From NCBI GenBank assembly GCA_937958075.1, contig CALFFB010000216.1:1-9026 (forward strand): 9,026 nt of DNA, written 5' to 3'. The notes beneath the pieces are model-generated. The model was not told where the DNA came from and did not search any database. It saw nothing but the letters and a program-made list of their open reading frames with translations. Below, one piece after another: positions 1-6,672 of the stretch; position 1 is the first letter of the stretch, and the number at the start of each line of letters is the position of its first letter. The position numbers and the translations under genes are program-made. Source of the stretch: an uncultured Geobacteraceae bacterium (GTDB taxonomy: Bacteria; Desulfobacterota; Desulfuromonadia; Desulfuromonadales; Geopsychrobacteraceae).

Positions 1-913
1 CGGAGTTATCCTCCAGGGCCCGGATCATCTGCAGAATCATGGCGTTGGCCGGGGTGGCGATGCCATACTGCCTGCCCAGAGCGACCACCTTGCCGGCAAA
101 GATATCGACCTCCGTTTTCCGCCCCGCCTCTATATCCTGCAACATGGATGTTTTTGCCTCCGGGGCCAGCTTGTGCAGAATCGGTGTCCACTGCTGAAGG
201 TCTTTATCCGTCAGATTGATTCCGGCCGCCCCGGCCAGATCCACAACCTCCTGCATGAGCATGGTCAGCAGCGCCTGAGCCGCCGCTGAATTCTGAAACA
301 CGGCGTAGGGGGCACGCAGCACGGCAGAGGCCTGATTGATGCCGACATTCATCATGAACTTCCACCACAGAACCCGCAGCATGTCCTCGGGAGTCTCCCA
401 CGCCAGCCCGGCCCGGTCCAGAGCCTGCTGCACCCGGCGTACCGCAGGGCTGACCGGCACGTTGGTGGCCTCACCAAAGTAGAGCTTTCCCTGATTGGCG
501 ACGATCACGTCATTCCCCTGACGCACGGCGTCAATACCGATGGCAACGCAGTAAAGTATCTTTTGCCGGGGGTATCTCGCGGCAATGACAGCCTCGCTGT
601 CAAGGCCGTTGAGCACCGATAGAATCATGGTTTCAGGCCCCAGCAGCGGGCGGATATCATCCAGTGCCGCCGCCAGTTGATGATGTTTCAGGGCGACAAT
701 GACCAGATCGACAGGTTGGTCCTCGTCCGCCGGGGTCACGACCGGCAGCACCAGGTCCCGACCATTGACCCTGACGCCCTGTTGCTGCAACGTCTCGGCG
801 CGCCCATGGGCAGCGGCAAACATGGTGGTAAAGTCCGCCGCCGCGAAACACCCGGCGTAATAGCTCCCCAGAGCTCCCGCGCCGAAAACCGCAACGCGCT
901 TGATGTAATCCAT
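1..913 (-). CDS. Ketopantoate reductase family protein (PanE/ApbA-like), 3' end cut by window edge
   Basis: My reading of this open frame gives 304 codons with no stop before the left edge, so the C-terminus is missing, probably by only a few residues because the family is usually about 300-320 aa. The family reduces 2-dehydropantoate to pantoate with NADPH in pantothenate/CoA synthesis. The N-terminal Rossmann motif is VFGAGALGSYYAG (residues 9-21), followed by a strand and loop VDLVIVALKHHQ (68-79). In the C-terminal helical domain, WWKFMMNVGINQ (183-194) supplies the expected catalytic Lys (K185) and the Asn residues N189 and N193. TSMLQDIEAGRKTEVD (255-270) supplies the substrate-binding Ser (S256) and acid (E268). 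The ATG at 913 has a strong AGGAGG a few bases upstream. It lies 46 nt after the T-run of the terminator of the preceding operon, so it probably has its own expression signals, but I see no clear promoter. PanE-like paralogs acting on other 2-keto acids are common, so I give no gene symbol: family certain, exact substrate not. Confidence 0.9.
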   Translation of the reverse strand, partial: MDYIKRVAVFGAGALGSYYAGCFAAADFTTMFAAAHGRAETLQQQGVRVNGRDLVLPVVTPADEDQPVDLVIVALKHHQLAAALDDIRPLLGPETMILSVLNGLDSEAVIAARYPRQKILYCVAIGIDAVRQGNDVIVANQGKLYFGEATNVPVSPAVRRVQQALDRAGLAWETPEDMLRVLWWKFMMNVGINQASAVLRAPYAVFQNSAAAQALLTMLMQEVVDLAGAAGINLTDKDLQQWTPILHKLAPEAKTSMLQDIEAGRKTEVDIFAGKVVALGRQYGIATPANAMILQMIRALEDNS

Positions 914-959
914 AAAACCTCCTGCCGGCAGCGGACCCGGATGAATCTCCGTCCATAAG

Positions 960-998
960 AAAAAAGGCCTGCCTCCTGTCGTTCAACAGGGACAGGCC
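960..998 (-). terminator. Intrinsic terminator closing the heat-shock operon
   Basis: On the minus strand an imperfect GC-rich stem (998-986 pairing with 979-966, outer arms GGCCTG and CAGGCC, loop TGAACG) is followed directly by six Ts (965-960). It starts 35 nt after the stop codon of the LpoA-like gene. This is a textbook rho-independent shape and the strongest terminator in the window. It separates the chaperone operon from the panE-like gene. Confidence 0.85.
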
Positions 999-1033
999 GA
1001 TACCTTGCCATTGATCTTGCTGCTGCAGTGGCT

Positions 1034-2866
1034 TTAGTAGTCCAGCTCCACCAGCCGGCCACGCCTGACGCTCAGCAGATTCAGCTTTTTAATCGCTTCA
1101 CCCTCGTCATTGAAACCACGGGTGCCGGTGACCGACGCGTCCACGGTCAGGTTGTGCAGATGGCGGCGCAGATCGTCACGGTTTTGGATATCGGAACGAT
1201 CGACCGTGCGCAGCAGCAGGGTCGCGGCATCAAAGGCCTGGGCCTCAAGAATGCTCGGATCGGTCTGGTACTCCCCGCGGTACAGTTCGACAAAACGACG
1301 GACGGCGGGTTGGCGGCTCTGCAGAAAAAAAGCATCGACAAATACCGCGTTGTCCAGAAACCGCCCGGCACGATTGATCAATTCCGGTGAATTCCAGCCG
1401 TTGATACCAAGGAGCATGACATCCTTGATCCCATAGAACATCAACTGGGGTGCAAGGCGACTGATCCCTTCGCTAAAATCGGGGATAAACAGGGCGTGAA
1501 AGGGGGGCAGGGGATATTCCGGCGGGGGTTCCCCCGCCGTTTTGCCCTCGGGCACCGGGCGGCTGTGCTGCTGCCACAACAGCTGTTCGATCTGTTCCCG
1601 AAAGTCATTGGTGTCTTCCGGGTAGCTGATCACGTCGACGATCTCGCCGCCGGCACTCTGCACCCTCGTCTGAAACAGCCCGGCCATCTGACTGCCGAGC
1701 CGATTTTCCGGATAGAGGATGGAAAAACTGATACGGTTGTCCCCCATGGCGTAATCAACCAGCGCCTCGACCTGCTGTCTGGCGGTCATGGTATCGCGGA
1801 AGACAAAACGACCGACCTGCGGCACGCCGTCGGCCTGAGCCAGGGACAACATCGGCACCATCTGCTGCTCGGCTGTCCGCGCCGCCTCCAGGGCATCGGC
1901 GCTTAAAAGCGGCCCGATGACGGCAATAACGCGCTCCTCTTCCGTCAACTGCGCAACCAGCTGCGCCGCGGGCGTTCCGGCGGCGGTATCCCGGTAAACG
2001 AAGCGAATGGGAAAGTGCGTCCGGTTGTGTTCCTTCAGGGCCAGCTCAAGCCCCTGCTGAACAAGTTCTCCGTAGGATGCATAGGTTCCGCTCAAGGGCA
2101 AGAGCACGCCGATACTGTTGCGATTGAGCCAGCCGTCAGCAGAGGCCCGCTGCTGCAGGGAACGGGCTTCCTGCTCGTAGGGAAAGGCCACATCCAGCGC
2201 GAAGAGATCCTGCAGATAGGCCCTTGCCAGCTCCGGATTCTGGCGCACCAGCGCCCGCCGGGCCAGCTGCAGCAAGGCGTCCTGACCCACAGCGGTGCCC
2301 TGCCACATAAAGGCCGCCTCTTCGAGATCAGCATCCGCCATGCGGTTCTGCAGCAACTGGTGAGCCTGATCGAGAATGGCTTCGGCATCATCGGTCAGGA
2401 CAAGCTGCTGCTGCAGATAATACAGGGCCAGCTGGTGGCGCTCCTCGGTCAGGGCGGCAGTGGTCAGAGCCGTGAGCAGCAGGTTGCGATCGGTCGTGGT
2501 CAGGGATTCATCGAGCAACGGCTGCAGCAGCCGCAACCCCTCCACCACCCGCCCCGTGGCCACCAGGGCCTGGCCGTGCAGCAGTTCAATCTCGGGGCTG
2601 CGCAACTCGTCAGGGGTGCGCTGCAGGTAGAGAATAACCTCTTCCGGCTGCTGTGCCTCGGTCAGAATCCGCCCGATCAGGGCGTAAGCACGGGCGGTCT
2701 CAACCGTCGGTGGCGCGGTGCGGACATAATCACGCAACACCGCCAGAGCCTGATCCTGACGACCGAGCTGGTACAGCTCCTCCCCCCGCTCAAAACTCGC
2801 GCTGGCAACGGTGACGCTGACAAGCGACCAGAGAAGAAGTCCCACCACAAAGCTGAAACGCATCAT
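1034..2866 (-). CDS. Secreted LpoA-like protein: TPR-type N-terminal half plus type 1 periplasmic-binding domain (penicillin-binding protein activator family)
   Basis: Predicted 610 aa. Residues 1-23 look like a Sec signal peptide (MMR, a hydrophobic core VVGLLLWSLVSVTVA, then an ASA cleavage site). There is no lipobox cysteine, unlike the E. coli outer-membrane lipoprotein LpoA. Residues about 25-240 are alpha-helical, TPR/solenoid-like, with repeated Leu/Ala helices. From about residue 250 a type 1 periplasmic-binding (Leu/Ile/Val-receptor-like) fold begins with IGVLLPLSGTYASYG (252-266), continuing through VIAVIGPLLS and a C-terminal lobe with LEAQAFDAATLL. This two-part architecture matches LpoA, which stimulates the peptidoglycan synthase PBP1A from the periplasm, but a solute receptor is possible. 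Start choice: ATG 2866 has AGGAG five bases upstream; ATG 2863 is the next codon and equally possible, while an in-frame TTG at 2887 would overlap dnaJ and lacks a good site. It begins 13 nt after the dnaJ stop, with no terminator between, so it is probably the last gene of the heat-shock operon. Confidence 0.82.
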   Translation of the reverse strand: MMRFSFVVGLLLWSLVSVTVASASFERGEELYQLGRQDQALAVLRDYVRTAPPTVETARAYALIGRILTEAQQPEEVILYLQRTPDELRSPEIELLHGQALVATGRVVEGLRLLQPLLDESLTTTDRNLLLTALTTAALTEERHQLALYYLQQQLVLTDDAEAILDQAHQLLQNRMADADLEEAAFMWQGTAVGQDALLQLARRALVRQNPELARAYLQDLFALDVAFPYEQEARSLQQRASADGWLNRNSIGVLLPLSGTYASYGELVQQGLELALKEHNRTHFPIRFVYRDTAAGTPAAQLVAQLTEEERVIAVIGPLLSADALEAARTAEQQMVPMLSLAQADGVPQVGRFVFRDTMTARQQVEALVDYAMGDNRISFSILYPENRLGSQMAGLFQTRVQSAGGEIVDVISYPEDTNDFREQIEQLLWQQHSRPVPEGKTAGEPPPEYPLPPFHALFIPDFSEGISRLAPQLMFYGIKDVMLLGINGWNSPELINRAGRFLDNAVFVDAFFLQSRQPAVRRFVELYRGEYQTDPSILEAQAFDAATLLLRTVDRSDIQNRDDLRRHLHNLTVDASVTGTRGFNDEGEAIKKLNLLSVRRGRLVELDY

Positions 2867-2879
2867 GCCCACTCCTGAT

Positions 2880-3995
2880 TTAATCAAACAGCTCCTTCAC
2901 CTTTTCAAAAAAGCCCTTGCCCTGGGGATGGATATCCTCACCGCCGGCTTTGGCGAACTCTTCAAGCAGCTCCTTTTGCCGGGCATTGAGTTTGGTCGGC
3001 ACCTCGATCCGCAGCACCACCAGCTGATCGCCGCGCCCGTAGCCCTGCAGAGCGACAATCCCCTTGCCGGAGAGTTTGAAGATCTTGCCGCTCTGGGTTC
3101 CCGCCGGCACCTTGAGGCTCACCTTGCCCCCCAGGGTCGGCACCTCCAGCTCACAGCCCAGGGTCGCCTGCACAAAGGAGATGGGTATCTCGCAGATGAC
3201 ATTCTGGCCGTCCCGCTTGAAGATCGGGTGGGGCTTGACGCTGATGACGACGTAAAGATCACCGGGCGGGCCACCCTGAAGACCGGCTTCCCCTTCGCCG
3301 CTGAGCTTGAGTCGGGTGCCGTTTTCCACCCCGGCGGGCACCTTCAGGGGCATGGTCCGTTTCTGCTTGATGCGCCCGCTGCCCTTACAGTCGGGGCAGG
3401 GATCGGTGATGATTTTGCCCTCGCCGTGACAATCGGGGCAGGGGCGGGTCATGGTGAAAAAGCCCTGCTGATAACGCACCTGGCCGGCCCCTCGACAGGT
3501 CTGGCAGGCCTGGGGCTGGGTTCCGGCACGGGCGCCGGAACCGTGACAGCTGTCGCAGGGCTGGCTGCGCGGCAGCTGCAGTTTTTTCTCGGCACCGAAG
3601 GCCGCTTCCTCAAAACTGATGGTCAGATTATAGCGCAGATCGTCGCCGCGATGGCCGCGCGTGCCCCCCCGCCGGCCGCCACCGAAGATATCGCCGAAAA
3701 TGTCGCCGAAGATATCCTCGAAAGGCGTCCCGCCAAAATCGAAGCCGCCGCCGGAAAAGCCGCCATTGCCGTTGACTCCGGCATGGCCGAACTGGTCATA
3801 GGTCGCACGCTTCTGGGGATCGGACAGAACCGCGTAGGCCTCCGTCAGCTCCTTGAATTTGGCCTCGGCGTCCTTGTCCCCCGGATTTTTGTCCGGATGA
3901 TACTGGATGGCCAGACGACGGTAGGCTTTTTTGATCTCGGTTTCACTGGCGTTGCGATTGACTTCCAGGATTTCGTAATAATCACGCTTTGACAA
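2880..3995 (-). CDS. dnaJ: Chaperone protein DnaJ (Hsp40)
   Basis: Cytosolic co-chaperone that delivers unfolded clients to DnaK and stimulates its ATPase; 371 aa, normal length. Domains in order: J domain 1-70 with the essential HPD at 33-35; Gly/Phe-rich linker about 70-106, which includes three tandem DIFG units (94-105); a zinc-binding domain with four CxxCxGxG repeats (C147/C150, C164/C167, C186/C189, C200/C203), all intact; then two beta-barrel substrate-binding domains and the dimerisation tail. Start: the frame is open back to a GTG at 4040, but the family begins SKRDYYEIL, which fits the TTG at 3995 (MSKRDYYEIL, placing HPD at 33-35 as in E. coli DnaJ). The upstream extension is non-homologous and lies in a hairpin. 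The Shine-Dalgarno before the TTG is weak (GGAT/GGAA), suggesting modest translation relative to DnaK. It sits 79 nt after dnaK and 13 nt before the LpoA-like gene. The function is certain; the exact start is likely but not proven. Confidence 0.97.
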   Translation of the reverse strand: MSKRDYYEILEVNRNASETEIKKAYRRLAIQYHPDKNPGDKDAEAKFKELTEAYAVLSDPQKRATYDQFGHAGVNGNGGFSGGGFDFGGTPFEDIFGDIFGDIFGGGRRGGTRGHRGDDLRYNLTISFEEAAFGAEKKLQLPRSQPCDSCHGSGARAGTQPQACQTCRGAGQVRYQQGFFTMTRPCPDCHGEGKIITDPCPDCKGSGRIKQKRTMPLKVPAGVENGTRLKLSGEGEAGLQGGPPGDLYVVISVKPHPIFKRDGQNVICEIPISFVQATLGCELEVPTLGGKVSLKVPAGTQSGKIFKLSGKGIVALQGYGRGDQLVVLRIEVPTKLNARQKELLEEFAKAGGEDIHPQGKGFFEKVKELFD

Positions 3996-4015
3996 AATAG
4001 ATATCCAGTTCCAAA

Positions 4016-4062
4016 TGCAAAAGGCAGATACCGACGGCACCCTGCACCACCGGTATCTGCCT
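4016..4062 (-). terminator. Hairpin between dnaK and dnaJ, possible partial terminator or mRNA processing site
   Basis: A perfect 12-bp inverted repeat (AGGCAGATACCG at 4022-4033 and CGGTATCTGCCT at 4051-4062) encloses a 17-nt loop, 12 nt after the dnaK stop codon. Transcribed leftward, the stem ends in a short T-run (CCTTTTGCATTT) rather than a long clean one. That suggests a leaky terminator or a stabilising or processing hairpin instead of a complete stop. dnaJ begins 26 nt beyond the stem. The effect on the DnaK:DnaJ ratio is inference. Confidence 0.6.
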
Positions 4063-4074
4063 GTTCATCAGCAG

Positions 4075-5994
4075 TTATTTCTTGTCGTCAATGTCTTCAA
4101 ACTCGGCATCGACCACGTCATCCTTGGCCGTGTCGGCGCCCTCCCCTTTGGCCTCGGCACCGGGTGCGGCGCCCTCGGCGCCCTGCTCCTGCGCTTCGGC
4201 GTACATCTTCTCCGCCAGCTTGTGGGACGCCTGGGCCAGGGCCTCGCTCTTTTTCTTGATCAGGTCGGCATCATCCCCCTTGATCGCCTCCTTGAGTTCA
4301 TCCAGAGCCGTCTGGATCTGCCCCTTGGTGGCGCTGTCGAGCTTTTCACCATGCTCGGTCAGGGACTTTTCCGTGGTGTAGGCCAGACCGTCGGCCTGAT
4401 TGCGCGCTTCAATGAGCTCCCGCTTTTTCTTGTCGTCACCGGCATGAACCTCGGCATCCTTGACCATGCGCTGGATCTCTTCCTCCGACAGACCACTGGA
4501 GGCGGTAATCTGAATGGACTGCTCCTTGCCGGTGCCGAGATCCTTGGCCGAAACATGGAGGATACCGTTGGCGTCGATATCGAAGGTCACCTCGATCTGG
4601 GGCACGCCGCGGGGGGCCGCCGGAATGCCGACCAGTTCGAAATTGCCGATGGTTTTGTTATCCGCCGCCATCTCCCGCTCGCCCTGCAGAACATGAACCG
4701 ACACCGCCGGCTGGTTGTCCGCCGCCGTGGAGAAGACCTGGCTCTTCTTGCAGGGCACGGTGGTATTCTTCTCGATGAGCTTGGTCATCACGCCGCCCAG
4801 GGTTTCAATCCCCAGGGACAGGGGCGTTACGTCGAGGAGCAGAACGTCCTTGACATCGCCGGTGAGAACACCGCCCTGAATGGCGGCGCCGATGGCCACC
4901 ACCTCATCCGGGTTGACCCCCTTGTTCGGGGTCTTGCCGAAGATTTCCTTGACCCGCTCCTGCACCGCCGGCATCCGGGTCATACCGCCAACCAGCACCA
5001 CCTCCTTGATATCGCTGGCGGACAGACCGGCATCCTTGAGAGCCATCTTGCAGGGGCCGACCAGCTTGTCGAGCAGGCCGCTGCAGATGCTTTCCAGCTT
5101 GGAACGTGACAGCTTGATGTTCAAATGCTTCGGACCGGACTGGTCAGCGGTAATAAAGGGCAGATTGATGTCTGTCTCCATGGAGGAGGACAGCTCGATC
5201 TTGGCCTTTTCCGCCGCTTCCTTCAGGCGCTGTAGAGCCATCTTGTCGTTGCGCAGATCGATGCCCTGATCCTTCTTGAACTCGTCGGCGACATAATCGA
5301 TGATCAGCTGGTCGAAATCCTCACCCCCCAGGAAGGTGTCGCCGTTGGTCGACTTGACCTCAAAGACACCGTCGCCCAGGTCGAGAATGGACACATCAAA
5401 GGTACCACCGCCCAGGTCGAAAACGGCGATGGTCATCTCGTCTTTTTTATCCAGACCATAGGCCAGGGACGCTGCGGTCGGCTCGTTGATGATGCGCAGA
5501 ACATTGAGTCCGGCGATCTTGCCGGCATCCTTGGTCGCCTGCCGCTGGGAATCGTTAAAATAGGCGGGAACGGTAATGACGGCGTCGGTCACCTTCTCGC
5601 CGAGGTAGTCCTCCGCCGTCTGCTTCATCTTCTGCAGAACCATGGCGGAGATTTCCGGGGCGCTGTACTTCTTGTCGCGACACTGAACCCAGGCATCCCC
5701 GTTATCCGCTTCGATAATTTTAAAGGGGCTGATCTTGATATCTTTCTGCACCGCTTCGGATGTGTACTTGCGTCCGATGAGGCGCTTGATGGCGAACAGG
5801 GTGTTTTCCGGGTTGGTCACCGCCTGCCGTTTGGCCTGCTGACCGACCAGCCGCTCGCCCGATTCGGTGAAAGCCACCATCGACGGGGTGGTCCGTGATC
5901 CTTCCGAATTGGCGATAACAACCGGCTCGCCACCCTCCATGATGGCAACGCACGAGTTGGTTGTGCCCAGATCTATTCCAATAACTTTACCCAT
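4075..5994 (-). CDS. dnaK: Chaperone protein DnaK (Hsp70)
   Basis: ATP-dependent cytosolic chaperone that binds exposed hydrophobic segments; 639 aa, full length. Nucleotide-binding domain: phosphate loop IDLGTTNS (7-14), catalytic K70 in AIKRLIG, second phosphate motif DLGGGTFD (193-200, with T198 at the autophosphorylation position), and VLVGGMTRMP (333-342). The interdomain linker VLLLDV is at 384-389, the beta substrate-binding domain follows to about 500, then the helical lid and an acidic tail ending EFEDIDDKK as in proteobacterial DnaK. Cysteines lie at 15, 105, 304, 315 and 415; C15 next to the phosphate loop corresponds to the redox-sensitive Cys of E. coli DnaK. The ATG at 5994 has a near-ideal AAAGGAGG nine bases upstream, the strongest ribosome site in the operon, consistent with high output. 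It follows grpE by 67 nt and precedes dnaJ by 79 nt. The long open frame on the opposite strand is a coding shadow. Identification is certain. Confidence 0.99.
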   Translation of the reverse strand: MGKVIGIDLGTTNSCVAIMEGGEPVVIANSEGSRTTPSMVAFTESGERLVGQQAKRQAVTNPENTLFAIKRLIGRKYTSEAVQKDIKISPFKIIEADNGDAWVQCRDKKYSAPEISAMVLQKMKQTAEDYLGEKVTDAVITVPAYFNDSQRQATKDAGKIAGLNVLRIINEPTAASLAYGLDKKDEMTIAVFDLGGGTFDVSILDLGDGVFEVKSTNGDTFLGGEDFDQLIIDYVADEFKKDQGIDLRNDKMALQRLKEAAEKAKIELSSSMETDINLPFITADQSGPKHLNIKLSRSKLESICSGLLDKLVGPCKMALKDAGLSASDIKEVVLVGGMTRMPAVQERVKEIFGKTPNKGVNPDEVVAIGAAIQGGVLTGDVKDVLLLDVTPLSLGIETLGGVMTKLIEKNTTVPCKKSQVFSTAADNQPAVSVHVLQGEREMAADNKTIGNFELVGIPAAPRGVPQIEVTFDIDANGILHVSAKDLGTGKEQSIQITASSGLSEEEIQRMVKDAEVHAGDDKKKRELIEARNQADGLAYTTEKSLTEHGEKLDSATKGQIQTALDELKEAIKGDDADLIKKKSEALAQASHKLAEKMYAEAQEQGAEGAAPGAEAKGEGADTAKDDVVDAEFEDIDDKK

Positions 5995-6003
5995 GACTTT
6001 TGT

Positions 6004-6009
6004 CCTCCT
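6004..6009 (-). promoter_or_regulatory. Strong dnaK ribosome binding site inside a short palindrome
   Basis: AGGAGG lies nine bases before the dnaK ATG. It partly overlaps the 10-bp palindrome CCTTTAAAGG (6007-6016), and the six bases CAAAAG just after it (6002-5997) could pair with CTTTTG at 6059-6054 near the grpE stop. This is visible in sequence; whether the site is ever hidden in RNA structure is speculation. Confidence 0.6.
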
Positions 6010-6040
6010 TTAAAGGCTTTTCCTGTGTTTCCGAGATATT

Positions 6041-6069
6041 AAAAAACGAGAAGCAAAAGAGCTATTCTC
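6041..6069 (-). terminator. Weak terminator-like hairpin over the grpE stop codon
   Basis: In the leftward transcript GAGAA (6069-6065) can pair with TTCTC (6051-6047 region), with two inner G-C pairs across a small bulge and a TCTTTT loop. A G and then six Ts (6046-6041) follow. The grpE TAG (6064-6062) lies within the stem. The stem is only about 7 bp, so termination would be partial at most, and ribosomes finishing grpE would tend to melt it. It could also be a chance T-run. Confidence 0.35.
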
Positions 6070-6658
6070 CATTTTCGGGATTGTCCGCCGGCGCCTTGGC
6101 GAGCATGACAAAGGCCGGTCGCAACAGCCGCTCGTTGAGCTGATACCCCTTCTGCATTTCCGCAACCACCGTGTTCACCGGATGCTCCTCGGATTCCAGC
6201 TGCCCCATGGCCTGGTGAAAGCTCGGATCGAAGGGCTTGCCGACGCTGTCGATGGATTCGACGCCAAAGCGCTTGAGGACCTGGCTGAACTGGGTCAGGG
6301 TCATCTGCACCCCTTCGAGCAAACCGTCAACATTCTGTGATTTATCAACATGTTCAATGGCCCGCTCCAGATTATCGACAACCGGCAACAGCTCGCGCAG
6401 GATGTTCTCGTTGGCGAATTTGCCCATGTCCTCCTTTTCGCGCGCCGTGCGCTTGCGCAGGTTGTCCATCTCGGCCAGCGTCCGCAGATACTGCTCCTGA
6501 ATTTTCTGGCGCTCTTCCAGAGCCTGCTCCAGCTGCTGCTGCACGACATCGACACCTGTCTCCGGCGGCGCCGGATCCTGTCCGGAAGCAGCGGCGCCAG
6601 CGGCGATATCCGGCTGCTCATCCGGCGTTATATCCTTGTTATCACTTTTCTTTCCCAC
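6062..6658 (-). CDS. grpE: Nucleotide exchange factor GrpE
   Basis: GrpE releases ADP from DnaK, resetting it for another round of client binding, and its long helices act as a thermosensor in E. coli. 198 aa, typical length. Order: a disordered acidic/Ala-rich N-terminus (1-35); a long dimerising coiled coil about 36-105 (QQQLEQALEERQKIQEQYL, then LAEMDNLRKRT); a short helical bundle; and a C-terminal beta domain with the family signature from NTVVAEMQKGYQL to LLRPAFVMLA (162-187), which contacts DnaK. The start is a GTG at 6658 preceded by AAAGGAG nine bases upstream. That site overlaps the hrcA stop codon (TAA at 6675-6673), a typical translational coupling arrangement with a 14-nt gap. 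No other start fits the family as well. Identification is certain. Confidence 0.98.
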   Translation of the reverse strand: MGKKSDNKDITPDEQPDIAAGAAASGQDPAPPETGVDVVQQQLEQALEERQKIQEQYLRTLAEMDNLRKRTAREKEDMGKFANENILRELLPVVDNLERAIEHVDKSQNVDGLLEGVQMTLTQFSQVLKRFGVESIDSVGKPFDPSFHQAMGQLESEEHPVNTVVAEMQKGYQLNERLLRPAFVMLAKAPADNPENGE

Positions 6659-6672
6659 TACCCTGTTCTCCT

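Noticed and set aside
2015..2878. 287-codon open frame on the plus strand opposite the LpoA-like gene
   Set aside because: Gln/Leu-rich shadow of CAG/CTG codons in the real gene; no motif, and the minus-strand frame has a signal peptide and a recognisable fold.
2864..2887. TTG at 2887 as start of the LpoA-like protein
   Set aside because: It would overlap the dnaJ stop, lacks a ribosome site, and puts extra residues before an otherwise normal signal peptide. ATG 2866 has AGGAG at proper spacing.
2811..3992. 393-codon open frame on the plus strand opposite dnaJ
   Set aside because: Low-complexity Ala/Gly/Leu translation that is the complement of conserved DnaJ codons. It even overlaps the next gene's start, with no own features.
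4015..5109. 364-codon open frame on the plus strand opposite dnaK
   Set aside because: It is a mirror of dnaK produced by GC-rich codon bias. Antisense frames over hsp70 genes are a long-known artefact. It has no recognisable domain and no promoter evidence.
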